A stretch of 64,000 nucleotides of DNA from assembly GCA_016801885.1 (NCBI GenBank), contig CM028888.1:6680501-6744500 (forward strand), in the 5' to 3' direction. This DNA comes from Toxotes chatareus. Taxonomy: Eukaryota; Chordata; Actinopteri; Toxotidae. The notes beneath the pieces were generated by a model. The model saw nothing but the letters and a program-made list of their open reading frames with translations. It ran no database searches and was not told where the DNA came from. Each line of letters opens with the position of its first letter. Position 1 is the first letter of the stretch. The translations under genes and the position numbers were made by a program. Positions 25,359 to 38,900 of this stretch are shown here, in pieces.

Positions 25359-26946
25359 GGGCATCCTCTAGTCTCAACAAATCAACAAAGTTTTCAGCAG
25401 GAGCAAACAATTGTTCTCAAGAAAGCTCTGATACCCTCCTGTACACTAGAGTTGCAAGCTGATCTAAAGTTATCAACTATTAACGATAACTATTATCATT
25501 AATAGTTGCCATAACATTAACGTTATAACAGATTAAAAAACCTCCAACTGTTAAGTGGGCAGCTGTTAGTTAATCTGTTATATCTGTCACATCAAATTTA
25601 TAAGGTGATAATATGTTGGTTTGTTGTGTCTCTCAGCTTGTTTTGGACTTTCTCTTCCCGCTAGTGGTAAATTAATTGATTAATGCACCTTTAAATTACC
25701 AACTGATTTTTATATGCATGCATCACTGGGTTGCTTAGCTACTCTGAGGCTTAAAACTGCTGTTTTAAAGGGAGTTGGTCCTCTGAAAGATGGGGCGTGA
25801 TGGCTTCTGTGCTCTGCCTGCTGTTCTGTAGATGTATTTCTCTCTGTTTATGAGCCAACCTAAACGCTAAAATTAAAAGGAGAAATCCTACTCAGAGGAA
25901 AAACCAGCTGCTCCCAGGGGTAGTAAAAACTGTGCTGTTCCTTTGCACCAGACAGTGAGCTCTGAACTGTGCTCCAGATCTCCAGCCAGCTCATCGTCTG
26001 TTTCCATCCATGCACATGGATACACACAGACTGGTGTAGTTAAAGTCCAGCTGGCCAGTGTGTAGCCTTTCACGTGTGAGGGGTGTCCAGCAGGCAATAA
26101 TTTCTCAACAGGAAATGATCTGGAAGATGCTGTAACAACAGATGAAAACCGCAGACATTTGTTTTTTAAAAAACACTTTTTTTTTTTTTTTATTGTTGTC
26201 GTAATGCGTCTAATGTATAATCCTTTACAGACTTTTCACATTTTGCTACAAGTTCAACATTTTTTTTCTGGTTTCCTTTATCACTATTTACATTTTGAAA
26301 AGTTTTCAGAGAGGCTTATTTAAATAAACTGGTCAGTGATCGTCTGATTGGGAGGGTGAAGCAAATACATGTTGAGATGCGTGCTTATCTGGTGTGTATC
26401 TTTAATTCCGGTGTGTGTGTTTATTAATATTTAGTTTGGGTAGTTTGAAGATGCAATTTATCAAAACCAAAAAAAGGGCCCATTTTTGCTTCTTGTGTAT
26501 ATTTGTCCTTTTCTAACACAGTTGTTAGAAAATAAAAAGTGAGAACAAAGTCGACTTACCTCACACCTTTAACACAACTTGCACATGTCCCTCTAACCTT
26601 CAGCCCCCTCACTCCACATTTGCACTCTTTTCAAATCACTGTAAATGGTGTGAATACATTCAAATATTTTTTGGCATAGCATTAAAGGTACATTATGTAA
26701 AAACTGGAATGTGGATTACGTAGAATCAACCACAAAGCAATTGTATTAGATATGGATGCATTTTGTTCAAATTTGCTGAACCGTCAATTGGAATTTACAT
26801 TGTCCACATTCATGCTGTTACACAACGGTACCTTTAGAGGGACAACACTGTTTGAGTATGTAGGAGAGTGACTCCCTGTCAATGCAAGGGAAATGTGTTT
26901 CTATGAAATTCAGACCAGTTCTTCAGAAGGTGTGTTCACATGCACA
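25359..26946. other. Intergenic region, convergent vwa7-like and coro6 ends
   Basis: Holds the 3' UTRs of both genes. A near-palindrome, aactattaacgataa / ttatcattaatagtt with one mismatch and a 3-base loop, sits near 25476-25508. A poly-T tract is near 26179-26195. A MITE-like pair, taaaggtacattatgtaa near 26682 and an inverted partner ending near 26836 (gttacacaacggtaccttta), bounds about 155 bp. A minus-strand AATAAA at 26425-26420 could end coro6. No gene was seen. Confidence 0.6.
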
Positions 26947-29900
26947 TCAGGCAGTGCCATTGGTGTACTGGGAAAGCTTATTCTCCAAGTCACAGATTCT
27001 CTTCTCCTGAGACAAAACTGTGGCCTTCAGATTCTGAATCTCCTCCAACAACCTCTCAAGCAACTGAGGCTGGACAGGAGGGAGAGGAGAGAAGGAAGAA
27101 AAGGGGAAACAGAAGGAGAAAGGAAAAAAGACAGTGACAGGGAAGGGAAAATTAAGGATAAAAAAAGAGAAAGAGGAAAAATAGGTCAAGGACAGTAAGC
27201 AACTAGAAAAAATGAACCAAAACAAAAAAAAGGGAGCTTTGGAGGAAAAAAAAATTGTGGGCAGGTACAAATAGAAGAGAGATCATCAGAAAAGGGTTAA
27301 ACAGAGAGAGTAACGGTGCATTCAGATTTCAGGCCACAAAGCTAAACAAAATCTTTCATCGTTATTGAAAATGTGAAACATAAAGCTACAAACGTCACCA
27401 AATAAATTTGCAGCAGTAAAGAAAAATCCAGCTTTTGTAGCCTGCAATGTGAAAGCAGATTAGAATAGCTGAGTCATACTATGCTATATACTGCAACGTA
27501 GTATAAGGAACAGTGGTTCACACACAGAATATACATTATAGAGCTGAACGATTTTGGAAAATAATCTAATTGCGATTTTTTTTTCCAATATTGCATTTGT
27601 GATTTAATATGCAATTATTTTTTGAAAGCTTGTTATGTTCTGTATTATTCAACAACAACAAGCAACGAATCATATTAACGAATATTTAGATAGATTAAAC
27701 ATTATTTATTATTCCGCAGGGCCTTTCTCTTTGCATTATGTGTCTAACTCCGGTATGGCAACCTGGCTAAAATATGTGCGGGGCGGCATGTTATATCACT
27801 TATCCAGTGTATTTATTAAACCAGTGAACCCAGGTTTGGTCACCATACTGAGGGGCATCATATCTTTTGCGATGCACTCTGTTACTTTTTGAGCAATTTC
27901 CATGTGCTGTTTTGAAGTACGTTCATACAGAGTTATGCTTTCAAATATTTCTGTAATTGATCCTTGCCGGGTGGTCTTTGGTTTACTTGAGTAGGTTTTG
28001 CACAATACCTGACGCTGCGCAACGTCTAATGTTTTTTTTTTATCCAAAACATAGAAAGTATAAAACATGGACGTAGCACCCGTGACGCCAGCCATTGGTT
28101 TCGGGGTGTCGGTTTTGTGACCAAACCATGGGCATCTGAGCTGAGCCATCTTGGATTTTAGTGGGAGTGTACTTTCCATATTTGGCACCTTTGTTGTTGT
28201 TATCAGAAATAAAAATAATGATAATAATAATAATAATAAATTTAAAAAATAAGTTTAATATTTAATACTTACCGACTTTCACCGCTGCCTCCACCCACTA
28301 TCCACTTACAGTTACAGCAGCACACAAACAACAGCAGCCGCTTACTGACGGAGCTGCTCTGTCCATGCAATGTTGGACTTTTTAAACAGAAAAATGAGAC
28401 GAAATAAAATTGTAGCCTAGTATTCCTGCAATAAACGGACTCTGAGAGCACGGAACACACCGCAACAGCGTTCCTAACATTAGCTGCTCTGGTCCTCTAT
28501 CTGTATCAGCAGCGACCATAAATTGGCAATTAAGTCTTCCACATTCAAAAAGCTGCAGTTCCTCGGCTGCCGCTGGGGGCTGGCTCCAGAAGTGAGCAAT
28601 TCTCCATTGACCCCCATGTTAAAATAGCCAACTTTACAGCCTAAAAAAACATATTTACAGCCTGGTACATTTTTTGTTTTTGGTCTCTATTGATAGTTTC
28701 CACCTCCGTGAACACTGTGTGTGTGTGTGTGGCCTAAGGCTGATTAGCCTTAGGCTAGCTCAGTTGCTCTGAGCTAAGTGGCCGGGTTCTCATATAGTAA
28801 CCGCCTCTAAAATCCAAGATGGCGTAGCTCAAATGCCCATGGTTTGGTCCCAAAACCGACTCTCTGAAACCAATGGGTGACGTCACGGGTGCTACCTACA
28901 TGTTTATATAGCCTAGTCTATGATTTTCCGCAGTGCCAGCTTCTGTCGAGCCTGAGGCCATTATAGATTAACGCGCAATCAGTCTCTCGCATGTCGAGTG
29001 ACAGAGTGTAATTGCAGTTTGAGGTTGAAAAATCGCGTTTTTTCACATCGCAATATGATGATGATATGAATGCAATTAATCGTTCAGCCCTAATACATTA
29101 TGTGACCATAATATAACAACAGGTTGGCTAAAGGACTTACTGGCAGGCTGTTGGTGTCCAAAACGGACATGCTACGTCGGGTGGTGGGTCTGGAGTCCAG
29201 CACGTTCTTCTTTGCCACTTTGAGCTCTCGGCTTTTCGGAGGCACGTAGCCCTCCCTCATGGACACCAGAATTGGATCCTCATCGCGGCCCTCAAGCCAC
29301 TCTTCGGGCTCCATGGCAGGCTCAGGCCCCGCTGTGTCCGGATACAGGTCATCCTGGAAGAGGTCTGACTGTGGTGGAAGGTGGAAAAAAAAGAAGATAA
29401 ATGTGGTTTTGTTTTGTATTTTGGCATGTACTACACAGTGGTTGTTTTTTTAAGTACTTTAATGTTGTAGTTGGTCAAAATGCAGCTAATTTGAACTGAT
29501 TTTTTTTTTATAGTTGAATCTAGAAAATTTGAAATTTGAAAATTTTGAAATTGGTCATATGTTTTGTCTGAAAAGATTCATCTGAAAAGTAATAACTATA
29601 GCTTTGAGGGGAAAAAAATATTAAGTGAAAAGCACAATATTTCCCTCTGGCCTTCTAGAGTGGGGTTGAAGTATAAGGTATTATGATATTGAAATAGATT
29701 AAAGTAAAAGTACCTCAAAACTGTAAGTACAGTACTTGAGTAAATGTCTGTGACTGTCAGTGGTACAGTGGGGGCTTACTTTTCTGGGCACTGTCATTGT
29801 GATGGGCTCACACTTTTTGTCAAGGAGCTTGTATAACCTAAGAAATGAGACAGAGCAGAGAGAAAAGAGGAGAGAATATAAGTCTATGTTTTACATCACA

Positions 29901-32900
29901 TGTTGATTTGGTGGAATGACAGGCCTCAGGCGGTTGTAAGCAGATGGAAGCGCGACCACATGAGCCCTCATCCATCCATCCGTTTTCTATACCGCTTGAT
30001 CCGTCGGGGTTGCGGGGAGCTGGAGCCTATCCCAGCTGACTACGGGCGAGAGGTAGGGTACAACCTGGAGTGGTCGCCAGTCAATTGCTGGGCCGACACG
30101 CAAAGACAGATAACTACACACGCACACAGTCACCTAGGGACAATGAGTAGTAGCCAGTTAACCTAATGTGCATGTTTTTGGGATTGTGCCACGCAGGCAC
30201 AGGGACACATGCAAATTCCGTGCAGAAGAGCTCAGACCGGGTTTCGAACCTGGAGCCTTCATGTCATTTTTGGCATAAATGCAGTGAATAAAATAATGAA
30301 AAAGACAAAAGAATTTGGCCTCGAGGGAAGTGATGTACTGTAATTCTATAGTTTAAGAAACTGAAATCCCCCAAAAAAAGAAAAGCCTGCATCATCTGAA
30401 AACTATGAAATGACTTGTCAGACGTCAGTCCCAAAACTGGATTTGAGCTGGACTGACCTCATCTCAGAAAACTGCTGTACAGCTGTAATCTCCGTAATCT
30501 TGGTTAATTTATCACACGGTCTGTATCTTACCTGGCGATCTCGCATTTGCTGACGTCCACACCTCTCTTGGGCATGAAGCCCATCCCTCTCTGGGGCTCC
30601 TTACTGCTGAAGGTGTTGAGGTAGTGGACGTACGGCGGCTCCTCTGTGATCTCAAAGTAACGGATACTGCTGTCACCCTGCGCACGCCAAACACAGAAAA
30701 CGCATACATGAAACATGTCAAAAATAAATGTGAAAATTGTTATTACTGAGGCAGGTAATACTGCTGGATCTGCACACATTACTGTACATATAATGCAGTA
30801 CATTTACACTTTAATTTAGCGTACCTTTCCACAGAGGTAGACCATGTTAGCGTCTGCATCATAGTATGGTAACAACACTCCATTACTTGTGTCCAACTCC
30901 AACAGTGCAATAGGCTCCTCAAAATTTGTCTGTGAGGAGTAAAATGGATAAAGAAGTCCTACATTTTGCTGTGTCCATATGTTTCTGCACGTATTGAATA
31001 TTATTGTATGTTACCGGGTCCCAGAGTCCGAGCTCTCTTTGGCTCATCCTGGTGAATCCTGTGGTGAAGATGTTTCCGTCTCTGGTGAAGATGGCTCTCA
31101 TTGGCCGAATCCCCTCATGTGGAGCAAGCCGTTCCTGAAGATCAGCAGAAGAAAGACATTACTATAACAACAGGTTTGGTTTTGTACAGATATAAGATAG
31201 AATGTGTTAATTAGTGAGTTTCAGAGGTTCAATGTGGCTGTTTCCTTGTTTCTTGTCTAACTCTCATCAACAAAGCAAACAAGTAATCTCCAATTATTAC
31301 TTAAATAGATCGTAAGTCCCGCCCTCTTCATGCTGATACTAACACCGTCATCAAATTTGCTGATGACACGGCCATCGTGGGTCTGATCAGCTGGGGCAAT
31401 GAGGCTCCATACAGGGAGGAGGTCCAGAGGCTAGTGGCTTGGTACAGTAACAACCACCTCATCATTGATTTCTGGAGGCAGAGGACAACGCTGCACACAG
31501 ATACAAGCATCAACGGAGAGGTGGTGGAGCGGGTCACAGACTTCAAGTTCCTCGGTCTGCACATCTCAGAGGACCTGGGCTGGACCATGAACACCACCAG
31601 GGGTGTGCTGGGGTTGAAAATCAGCCTGGGAGCTTGGTTTGGAGAGGCCTTTTACCCGATAGCACGACGGATGTAAGTGGAACTGTGATTTTAACATGAA
31701 TACTTTATTTGTAATATAAAAACAATCTAATGATATACAGTCAGTAGAGTCTACTAAAGTAAGCTACATATGCTCACACATACTATGCATACTCAAACAC
31801 TATGTTTATTTAAAAATTAAAACTACTGTGTGTGTGTGTGTTACAGCCGTAAGACGTTTTCATGACATTTTGAGCGCGCGCGGAGAACAGAGGCAAAAAG
31901 ACTGGCAAAATTTCAGCTTTATTTGGTAGCATGAAAACATGGAAAAGAAGATGCTTTGTGTGTTCCTTGCATGCGGTTTTGCTCAAATAAAAGCAATTAA
32001 GTGTGTATATGTGTCTGTGGCTTCGTTCTTAATTTACCCTGCACGTCTTTCTTGTTTTCTTTTAAAAGTTTGATGACTGACTGAGCGGCTGAGCCAATCA
32101 CATTTCAGTAGAAACAGGGATCAACTCAAATTGGGAGGGGCTGTTCGTATCCCCCCTTAATATGCAAAATATTAGTTTCACCCAGTCCAGCAGTGCGGAA
32201 TCATCCAGGTCTAAAGTTAGGTTCATAGATTGTATAAAACACGGACGTGGGAGTCGGTTTTGTGACCAAATCATGGGCATTTGAGCTGCGCCATCTTGGA
32301 TTTTAGTGGGAGTGTACTTTAAATATTTGGCAGAGAGGCGGTTACTCTACGGGAAAGCCGGTCGAGAACCCCCCCCACTTTAACAAAGAGCTAACTGCCA
32401 GTACCTGTCTATGAAGCTGTCGTTCAAAGTAAGCTTTGAGGTCTTACCAAAATATGAGGTCAAAAAAAATGTTGACTTTTTTTTCCCGAAAAAAACGCCA
32501 TACTATACTATGACGTTTTTTATGACAGTTTGAGGTCAAAAAATTTTTTGACTTTTTTTTACTACTATGACGTTTTTTATGACAAAAAACTTTTGGCGCT
32601 ATACTATACTATGACGTTTTTATGACATTTTGAGGTCAAAAATTTTTGACTTTTTTGGCCGATTTTGACGCTTATACTATACTATGATGTTTTTTATGAC
32701 ATTTTGAGGTCAAAAATTTTTTGATTTTTACTAGCCGATTTTGCCTTTTACTATACTATGACGTTTTTTATGACATTTTGAGGTCAAAAATTTTTTGACT
32801 TTTTTTTTTTAAAAAACGCCATACTATAGTATGACGCTTTTTTTTGACATTTTGAGGTCAAAAAATTTTTTACTTTTTTTGTTCGAAAATAACGCCATAC

Positions 32901-35900
32901 TATACTATGACGTTTTTTTTTGACATTTTGAGGTCAAAAAATTTTTGACTTTTTTCGGCCGATTTTGACGCCTTACTTACTATACTATGACGTTTTTTTA
33001 TGACATTTTGAGGTAAAAAAAATTGACTTTTTGTTCGAAAAAAAACGCCTAAACTATACTATGACGTTTTTTATGACATTTTGAGGTCAAAAAATTTTTG
33101 ACTTTTTTTATGTTTTGAGGTCTTTTACTATACTATGACGTTTTTTATGACATTTTGAGGTCAAAAAACTTTTTTTCCAAAAAAACGCCCATTTGACTTT
33201 TTTATGACATTTTGAGGTCAACAAAAAAAAAATATACTATACTATGACGTTTTTTATGACATTTTGAGGTCAAAAAAATTTTGACTTTTTGGCCGATTTT
33301 TTTGAGGCCTTATACTATACTATGATTTTGAGGTTTTTTGACTATTTTTGACATTTTGAGGCCTCATACTAAAACATTTTGAGGTCAAAAAAATTTGACT
33401 TTAATTGGCTGATTTTGACGCCTTACTATACTATGACATTTTTTATGACATTTTGAGGTCAAAAAATTTTTTGACTTTTTTTGCCCGAAAAAAACGCCAT
33501 ACTATAGTATGACGCTTTTTATGACATTTTGAGGTCAAAAAAATTTTTGACTATTTTTGGCCGATTTTGAGGCCTTACTATACTATGATGTTTTTTATGA
33601 CATTTTGAGGTCAAAAAAAATGTTGACTTTAATTGGCTGATTTTGACGCCTTACTATACTATGACATTTTTTATGACATTTTGAGGTCAAAAAATTTTTT
33701 GACTTTTTTTGCCCGAAAAAAACGCCATACTATAGTATGACGCTTTTTATGACATTTTGAGGTTAAAAAATTTTTTGACTTTTTTTTTGAGGCCAAAAAA
33801 AACGCCATACTATACTATGACGTTTTTATGACATTTTGAGGTCAACAAAATTTTGACTTTTTTTCCGAAAAAACGCCTATACTATAATATGACGCTTTTT
33901 TATGACATTTTGAGGTCAAAAATTTTTTGACTTTTTTGTCCGAAAAAACGCCATACTATACTATGACGTTTTTTATGACATTTTGAGGTCAACAAAATTT
34001 TGACTTTTTTTGCCCGAAAAAAACGCCATACTATACTATGACGTTTTTTATGACATTTTGAGGTCAAAAAAAATGTTGACTTTTTTTGCCCGAAAAAAAC
34101 ACCATACTATACTATGACGTTTTTTATGACATTTTGAGGTCAAAAAAATGTTGACTTTTTGCTTCAAAAAACGCCATACTATACTATGACGTTTTTTATG
34201 ACATTTTGAGGTCAAAAAAATTTTTGACTTTATTTGCCCGAAAAAAACGCCATACTATACTATGACGTTTTTTATGACATTTTGAGGTCAAAAAATTTTT
34301 TGACTTTTTTTGCCCGAAAAAAACGCCATACTATAATATGACGCTTTTTATGACATTTTGAGGTCAAAAAATTTTTTGACTTTTTTTGCCCGAAAAAACG
34401 CCATACTATACTATGAAGTTTTTTTATGACATTTTGAGGTCAACAAAAATTTTGACTTTTTTTGCCCGAAAAAAAACGCCATACTATACTATGACGTTTT
34501 TTATGACATTATGAGGTCAAAAAATTTTTTGACTTTTTTTGTCCGATTTTGACGCCTTACTATACTATGATGTTTTTTATGACATTTTGAGGTCAAAAAA
34601 AATGTTGACTTTTTTTGGCCGATTTTGACGCCTTAACTATACTATGACGTTTTTTATGACATTTTGAGGTCAAAAAAAATGTTGACTTTTTTGCCCGAAA
34701 AAAACACCATACTATACTATGACGTTTTTTATGACATTTTGAGGTCAAAAAAATTTTTGACTTTATTTGCCCGAAAAAAACGCCATATTATACTATGACG
34801 TTTTTAATGACATTTTGAGGTCAAAAATTTTTTTGACTTTTTTTGGCCGATTTTGACGCCTTACCATACTATGACGTTTTTTATGACATTTTGAGGTCAA
34901 AAATTTTTTGACTTTTTTTGCCCGAAAAAAACGCCTTACTATACTATGACGTTTTTTATGACATTTTGAGGTCAAAAAAATTTTTGACTTTTTTTGCCCG
35001 AAAAAAACACCATACTATAATATGACGCTTTTTATGACATTTTGAGGTCAAAAAAATTTTTGACTTTTTTTGCCCGAAAAAAACGCCATACTATAATATG
35101 ACGTTTTTTATGACATTTTGAGGTCAACAAAAATGTTGACTTTTTTTGCCCGAAAAAAACGCCATATAATACTATGACGTTTTTTATGACATTTTGAGGT
35201 CAAAAAAAATGTTGACTTTTTTTGCCCAAAAAAAACACCATATTATACTATGACGTTTTTTATGACATTTTGAGGTCAAAAAAAAATGTTGACTTTTTTT
35301 GCCCGAAAAAAATGCCTTACTATACTATGACGTTTTTTATGACATTTTGAGGTCAAAAATTTTTTGACTTTTTTTGGCCGATTTTGACGCCTTACTATAC
35401 TATGACGTTTTTTATGACATTTTGAGGTCAAAAAATTTTTGACTTTTATTGGCTGATTTTGACGCCTTACTATACTATGACGTTTTTTATGACATTTTGA
35501 GGTCAACAAAAATTTTGACTTTTTTTGCCCGAAAAAAACACCATACTATAATATGACGCTTTTTATGACATTTTGAGGTCAAAAAAATTTTTGACTTTTT
35601 TTGCCCGAAAAAAACGCCATACTATAATATGACGTTTTTTATGACATTTTGAGGTCAACAAAAATGTTGACTTTTTTTGCCCGAAAAAAACGCCATATAA
35701 TACTATGACGTTTTTTATGACATTTTGAGGTCAAAAAAAATGTTGACTTTTTTTGCCCAAAAAAAACACCATATTATACTATGACGTTTTTTATGACATT
35801 TTGAGGTAAAAAAAAAATGTTGACTTTTTTTGCCCGAAAAAAATGCCTTACTATACTATGACGTTTTTTATGACATTTTGAGGTCAAAAAATTTTTTGAC

Positions 35901-38900
35901 TTTTTTTTGGCCGATTTTGACGCCTTACTATACTATGACGTTTTTTATGACATTTTGAGGTCAAAAATTTTTTTGACTATTTTTGGCCGATTTTGAGGCC
36001 TTACTATACTATGATGTTTTTTATGACATTTTGAGGTCAAAAAAAAATTTGACTTTAATTGGCTGATTTTGACGCCTTACTATACTATGACATTTTTTAT
36101 GACATTTTGAGGTCAAAAAAAATTTTGACTTTTTTTGCCCGAAAAAAACGCCATACTATAGTATGACGCTTTTTATGACATTTTGAGGTCAAAAAAAAAA
36201 TTGACTTTAATTGGCTGATTTTGACGCCTTACTATACTATGACGTTTTTTATGACATTTTGAGGTCAAAAAAAATGTTGACTTTTTTTGCCCGAAAAAAA
36301 CACCATACTATACTATGACGTTTTTTATGACATTTTGAGGTAAAAAAAATGTTGACTTTTTTTGCCCGAAAAAAACGCCATACTATACTATGACGTTTTT
36401 TATGACATTTTGAGGTCAAAAAATTTTTTGACTTTATTTGCCCTTTTTTGACGCCTTACTATACTATGATGTTTTTTACGACATTTTGAGGTCAAAAAAA
36501 TTTTTGACTTTTTTGCCCGAAAAAAACGCCATACTATACTATGACGTTTTTTATGACATTTTGAGGTCAAAAAAATTTTGACTTTTTTTTTTTTGAACGA
36601 AAAAACACCATACTATACTATGACGTTTTTTATGACATTTTGAGGTAAAAAATTTTTTGACTTTTTTTGACTTTTTGCGAAAAAAACGCCTTACTATACT
36701 ATGACGTTTTTTTGATGACATTTTGAGGTCAAAAATTTTTGACTTTTTGCCCGAAAAAAACGCCATACTATAATATGACGCTTTTTTATGACATTTTGAG
36801 GTCAAAAAAATTTTTGACTTTTTTTTGCCTGAAAAACGCCATACTATACTATGAAGTTTTTTTATGACATTTTGAGGTCAACAAAATTTTGACTTTTTGT
36901 TCCCGAAAAAAACGCCATACTATACTATGACGTTTTTTATGACATTTTGAGGTCAAAAAAATTTTTGACTTTTTTGTCGTCCTATGACGATTTTTGAGGT
37001 CAAAAAAATTTTGACTTTTTTTGTCCGATTTTGATTTACTATACTATGATGTTTTTTATGACATTTTGAGGTCAAAAAAAATGTTGACTTTTTTTGGCGA
37101 TTTTGACGCCTTTACTATACTATGACGTTTTTATGACATTTTGAGGTCAAAAAAATGTTGACTTTTTTGGCCGATTTTGACGCCTTACTATACTATGACG
37201 TTTTTTATGACATTTTGAGGTCAAAAAAATGTTGACTTTTTTGTTCGAAAAAACACCATACTATACTATGACGTTTTTTATGACATTTTGAGGTCAAAAA
37301 ATTTTTGACTTTATTTGTTCAAAAAAAACGCCATATTATACTATGACGCGTTTTTAATGACATTTTGAGGTCAAAAATTTTTTTGACTTTTTTGGCCGAT
37401 TTTGACGCCTTACCATACTATGACGTTTTTTATGACATTTTGAGGTCAAAAAAATTTTTGACTTTTTGCCCAAAAAAACGCCTTTACTATACTATGACGT
37501 TTTTTATGACATTTTGAGGTCAAAAAATTTTTGACTTTTTGTCCCGAAAAAACACCATACTATATATATGACGCTTTTTTATGACATTTTGAGGTCAAAA
37601 ATTTTTTGACTTTTTGTTCAAAAAAACGCCATACTATAATATGACGCGTTTTTATGACATTTTGAGGTCAACAAAATGTTGACTTTTTTTGGTTCGAAAA
37701 AACGCCATATAATACTATGACGTTTTTTATGACATTTTGAGGTCAAAAAAAATGTTGACTTTTTTTGCCCAAAAAAAACACCATATTATACTATGACGTT
37801 TTTTATGACATTTTGAGGTCAAAAAAAAATGTTGACTTTTTTTGCCCGAAAAAAATGCCTTACTATACTATGACGTTTTTTATGACATTTTGAGGTCAAA
37901 AAAAATTTTTGACTTTTTTTGGCCGATTTTGACGCCTTACTATACTATGACGTTTTTTATGACATTTTGAGGTCAAAAAAAATTTTGACTTTTATTGGCT
38001 GATTTTGACGCCTTACTATACTATGACGTTTTTTATGACATTTTGAGGTCAACAAAAATTTTGACTTTTTTTGCCCGAAAAAAACGCCATACTATACCAT
38101 GACGTTTTTTATGACATTTTGAGGTCAAAAAAAATTTTGACTTTTTTTGCCCGAAAAAAAACACCATACTATACTATGACGTTTTTTATGACATTTTGAG
38201 GTCAAAAAAAATTTTGACTTTATTTGCCCGAAAAAACGCGATACTATACTATGACGTTTTTTATGACAGTTTGAGGTCAAAAAAAATTTGACTTTTTTTG
38301 GCCGATTTTGACGCCTTACCATACTATGACGTTTTTTATGACATTTTGAGGTCAAAAAATTTTTTGACTTTTTTTGCCCGAAAAAAACCGCTTACTATAT
38401 ATACTATGACGTTTTTTATGACATTTTGAGGTCAAAAAATTTTTGACTTTTTTGCCCAAAAAAACGCCTTACTATATATATGACGTTTTTTATGACATTT
38501 TGAGGTCAAAAAAATTTGACTTTTTTTGAGGTCGAAAAAAAATGCCTTACTATACTATGACGTTTTTTATGACATTTTGAGGTCAAAAAAAAAAAGTTGA
38601 CTTTTTTTTTCCGATTTTGACGCCTTACTATACTATGACGTTTTTTATGACATTTTGAGGTCAAAAAAAAAATGTTGACTTTTTTGCCCGAAAAAAACGC
38701 CATACTATACTATGACGTTTTTTATGACATTTTGAGGTCAAAAAATTTTTGACTTTTTTTGCCCGAAAAAACGCCATACTATACTATGATGTTTTTTATG
38801 ACATTTTGAGGTCAAAAAAATTTTGACTTTTTTTGCCGAAAAAAACGCCATACTATACTATGACGTTTTTTATGACATTTTGAGGTCAAAAAATTTTTGA

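Larger units (their letters stand above)
27539..29092. mobile_element. hAT-superfamily element with 8-bp target duplication, in last coro6 intron
   Basis: The ends are inverted copies of each other: left tagagctgaacgatt, right aatcgttcagcccta. They are flanked on both sides by the identical 8-mer atacatta (27531-27538 and 29093-29100). An 8-bp target duplication with TAGRGCTG ends is characteristic of hAT elements. It contains a transposase remnant (27796-28045, minus strand) and a second inverted-repeat element inserted at 28050-28922. Confidence 0.88.
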
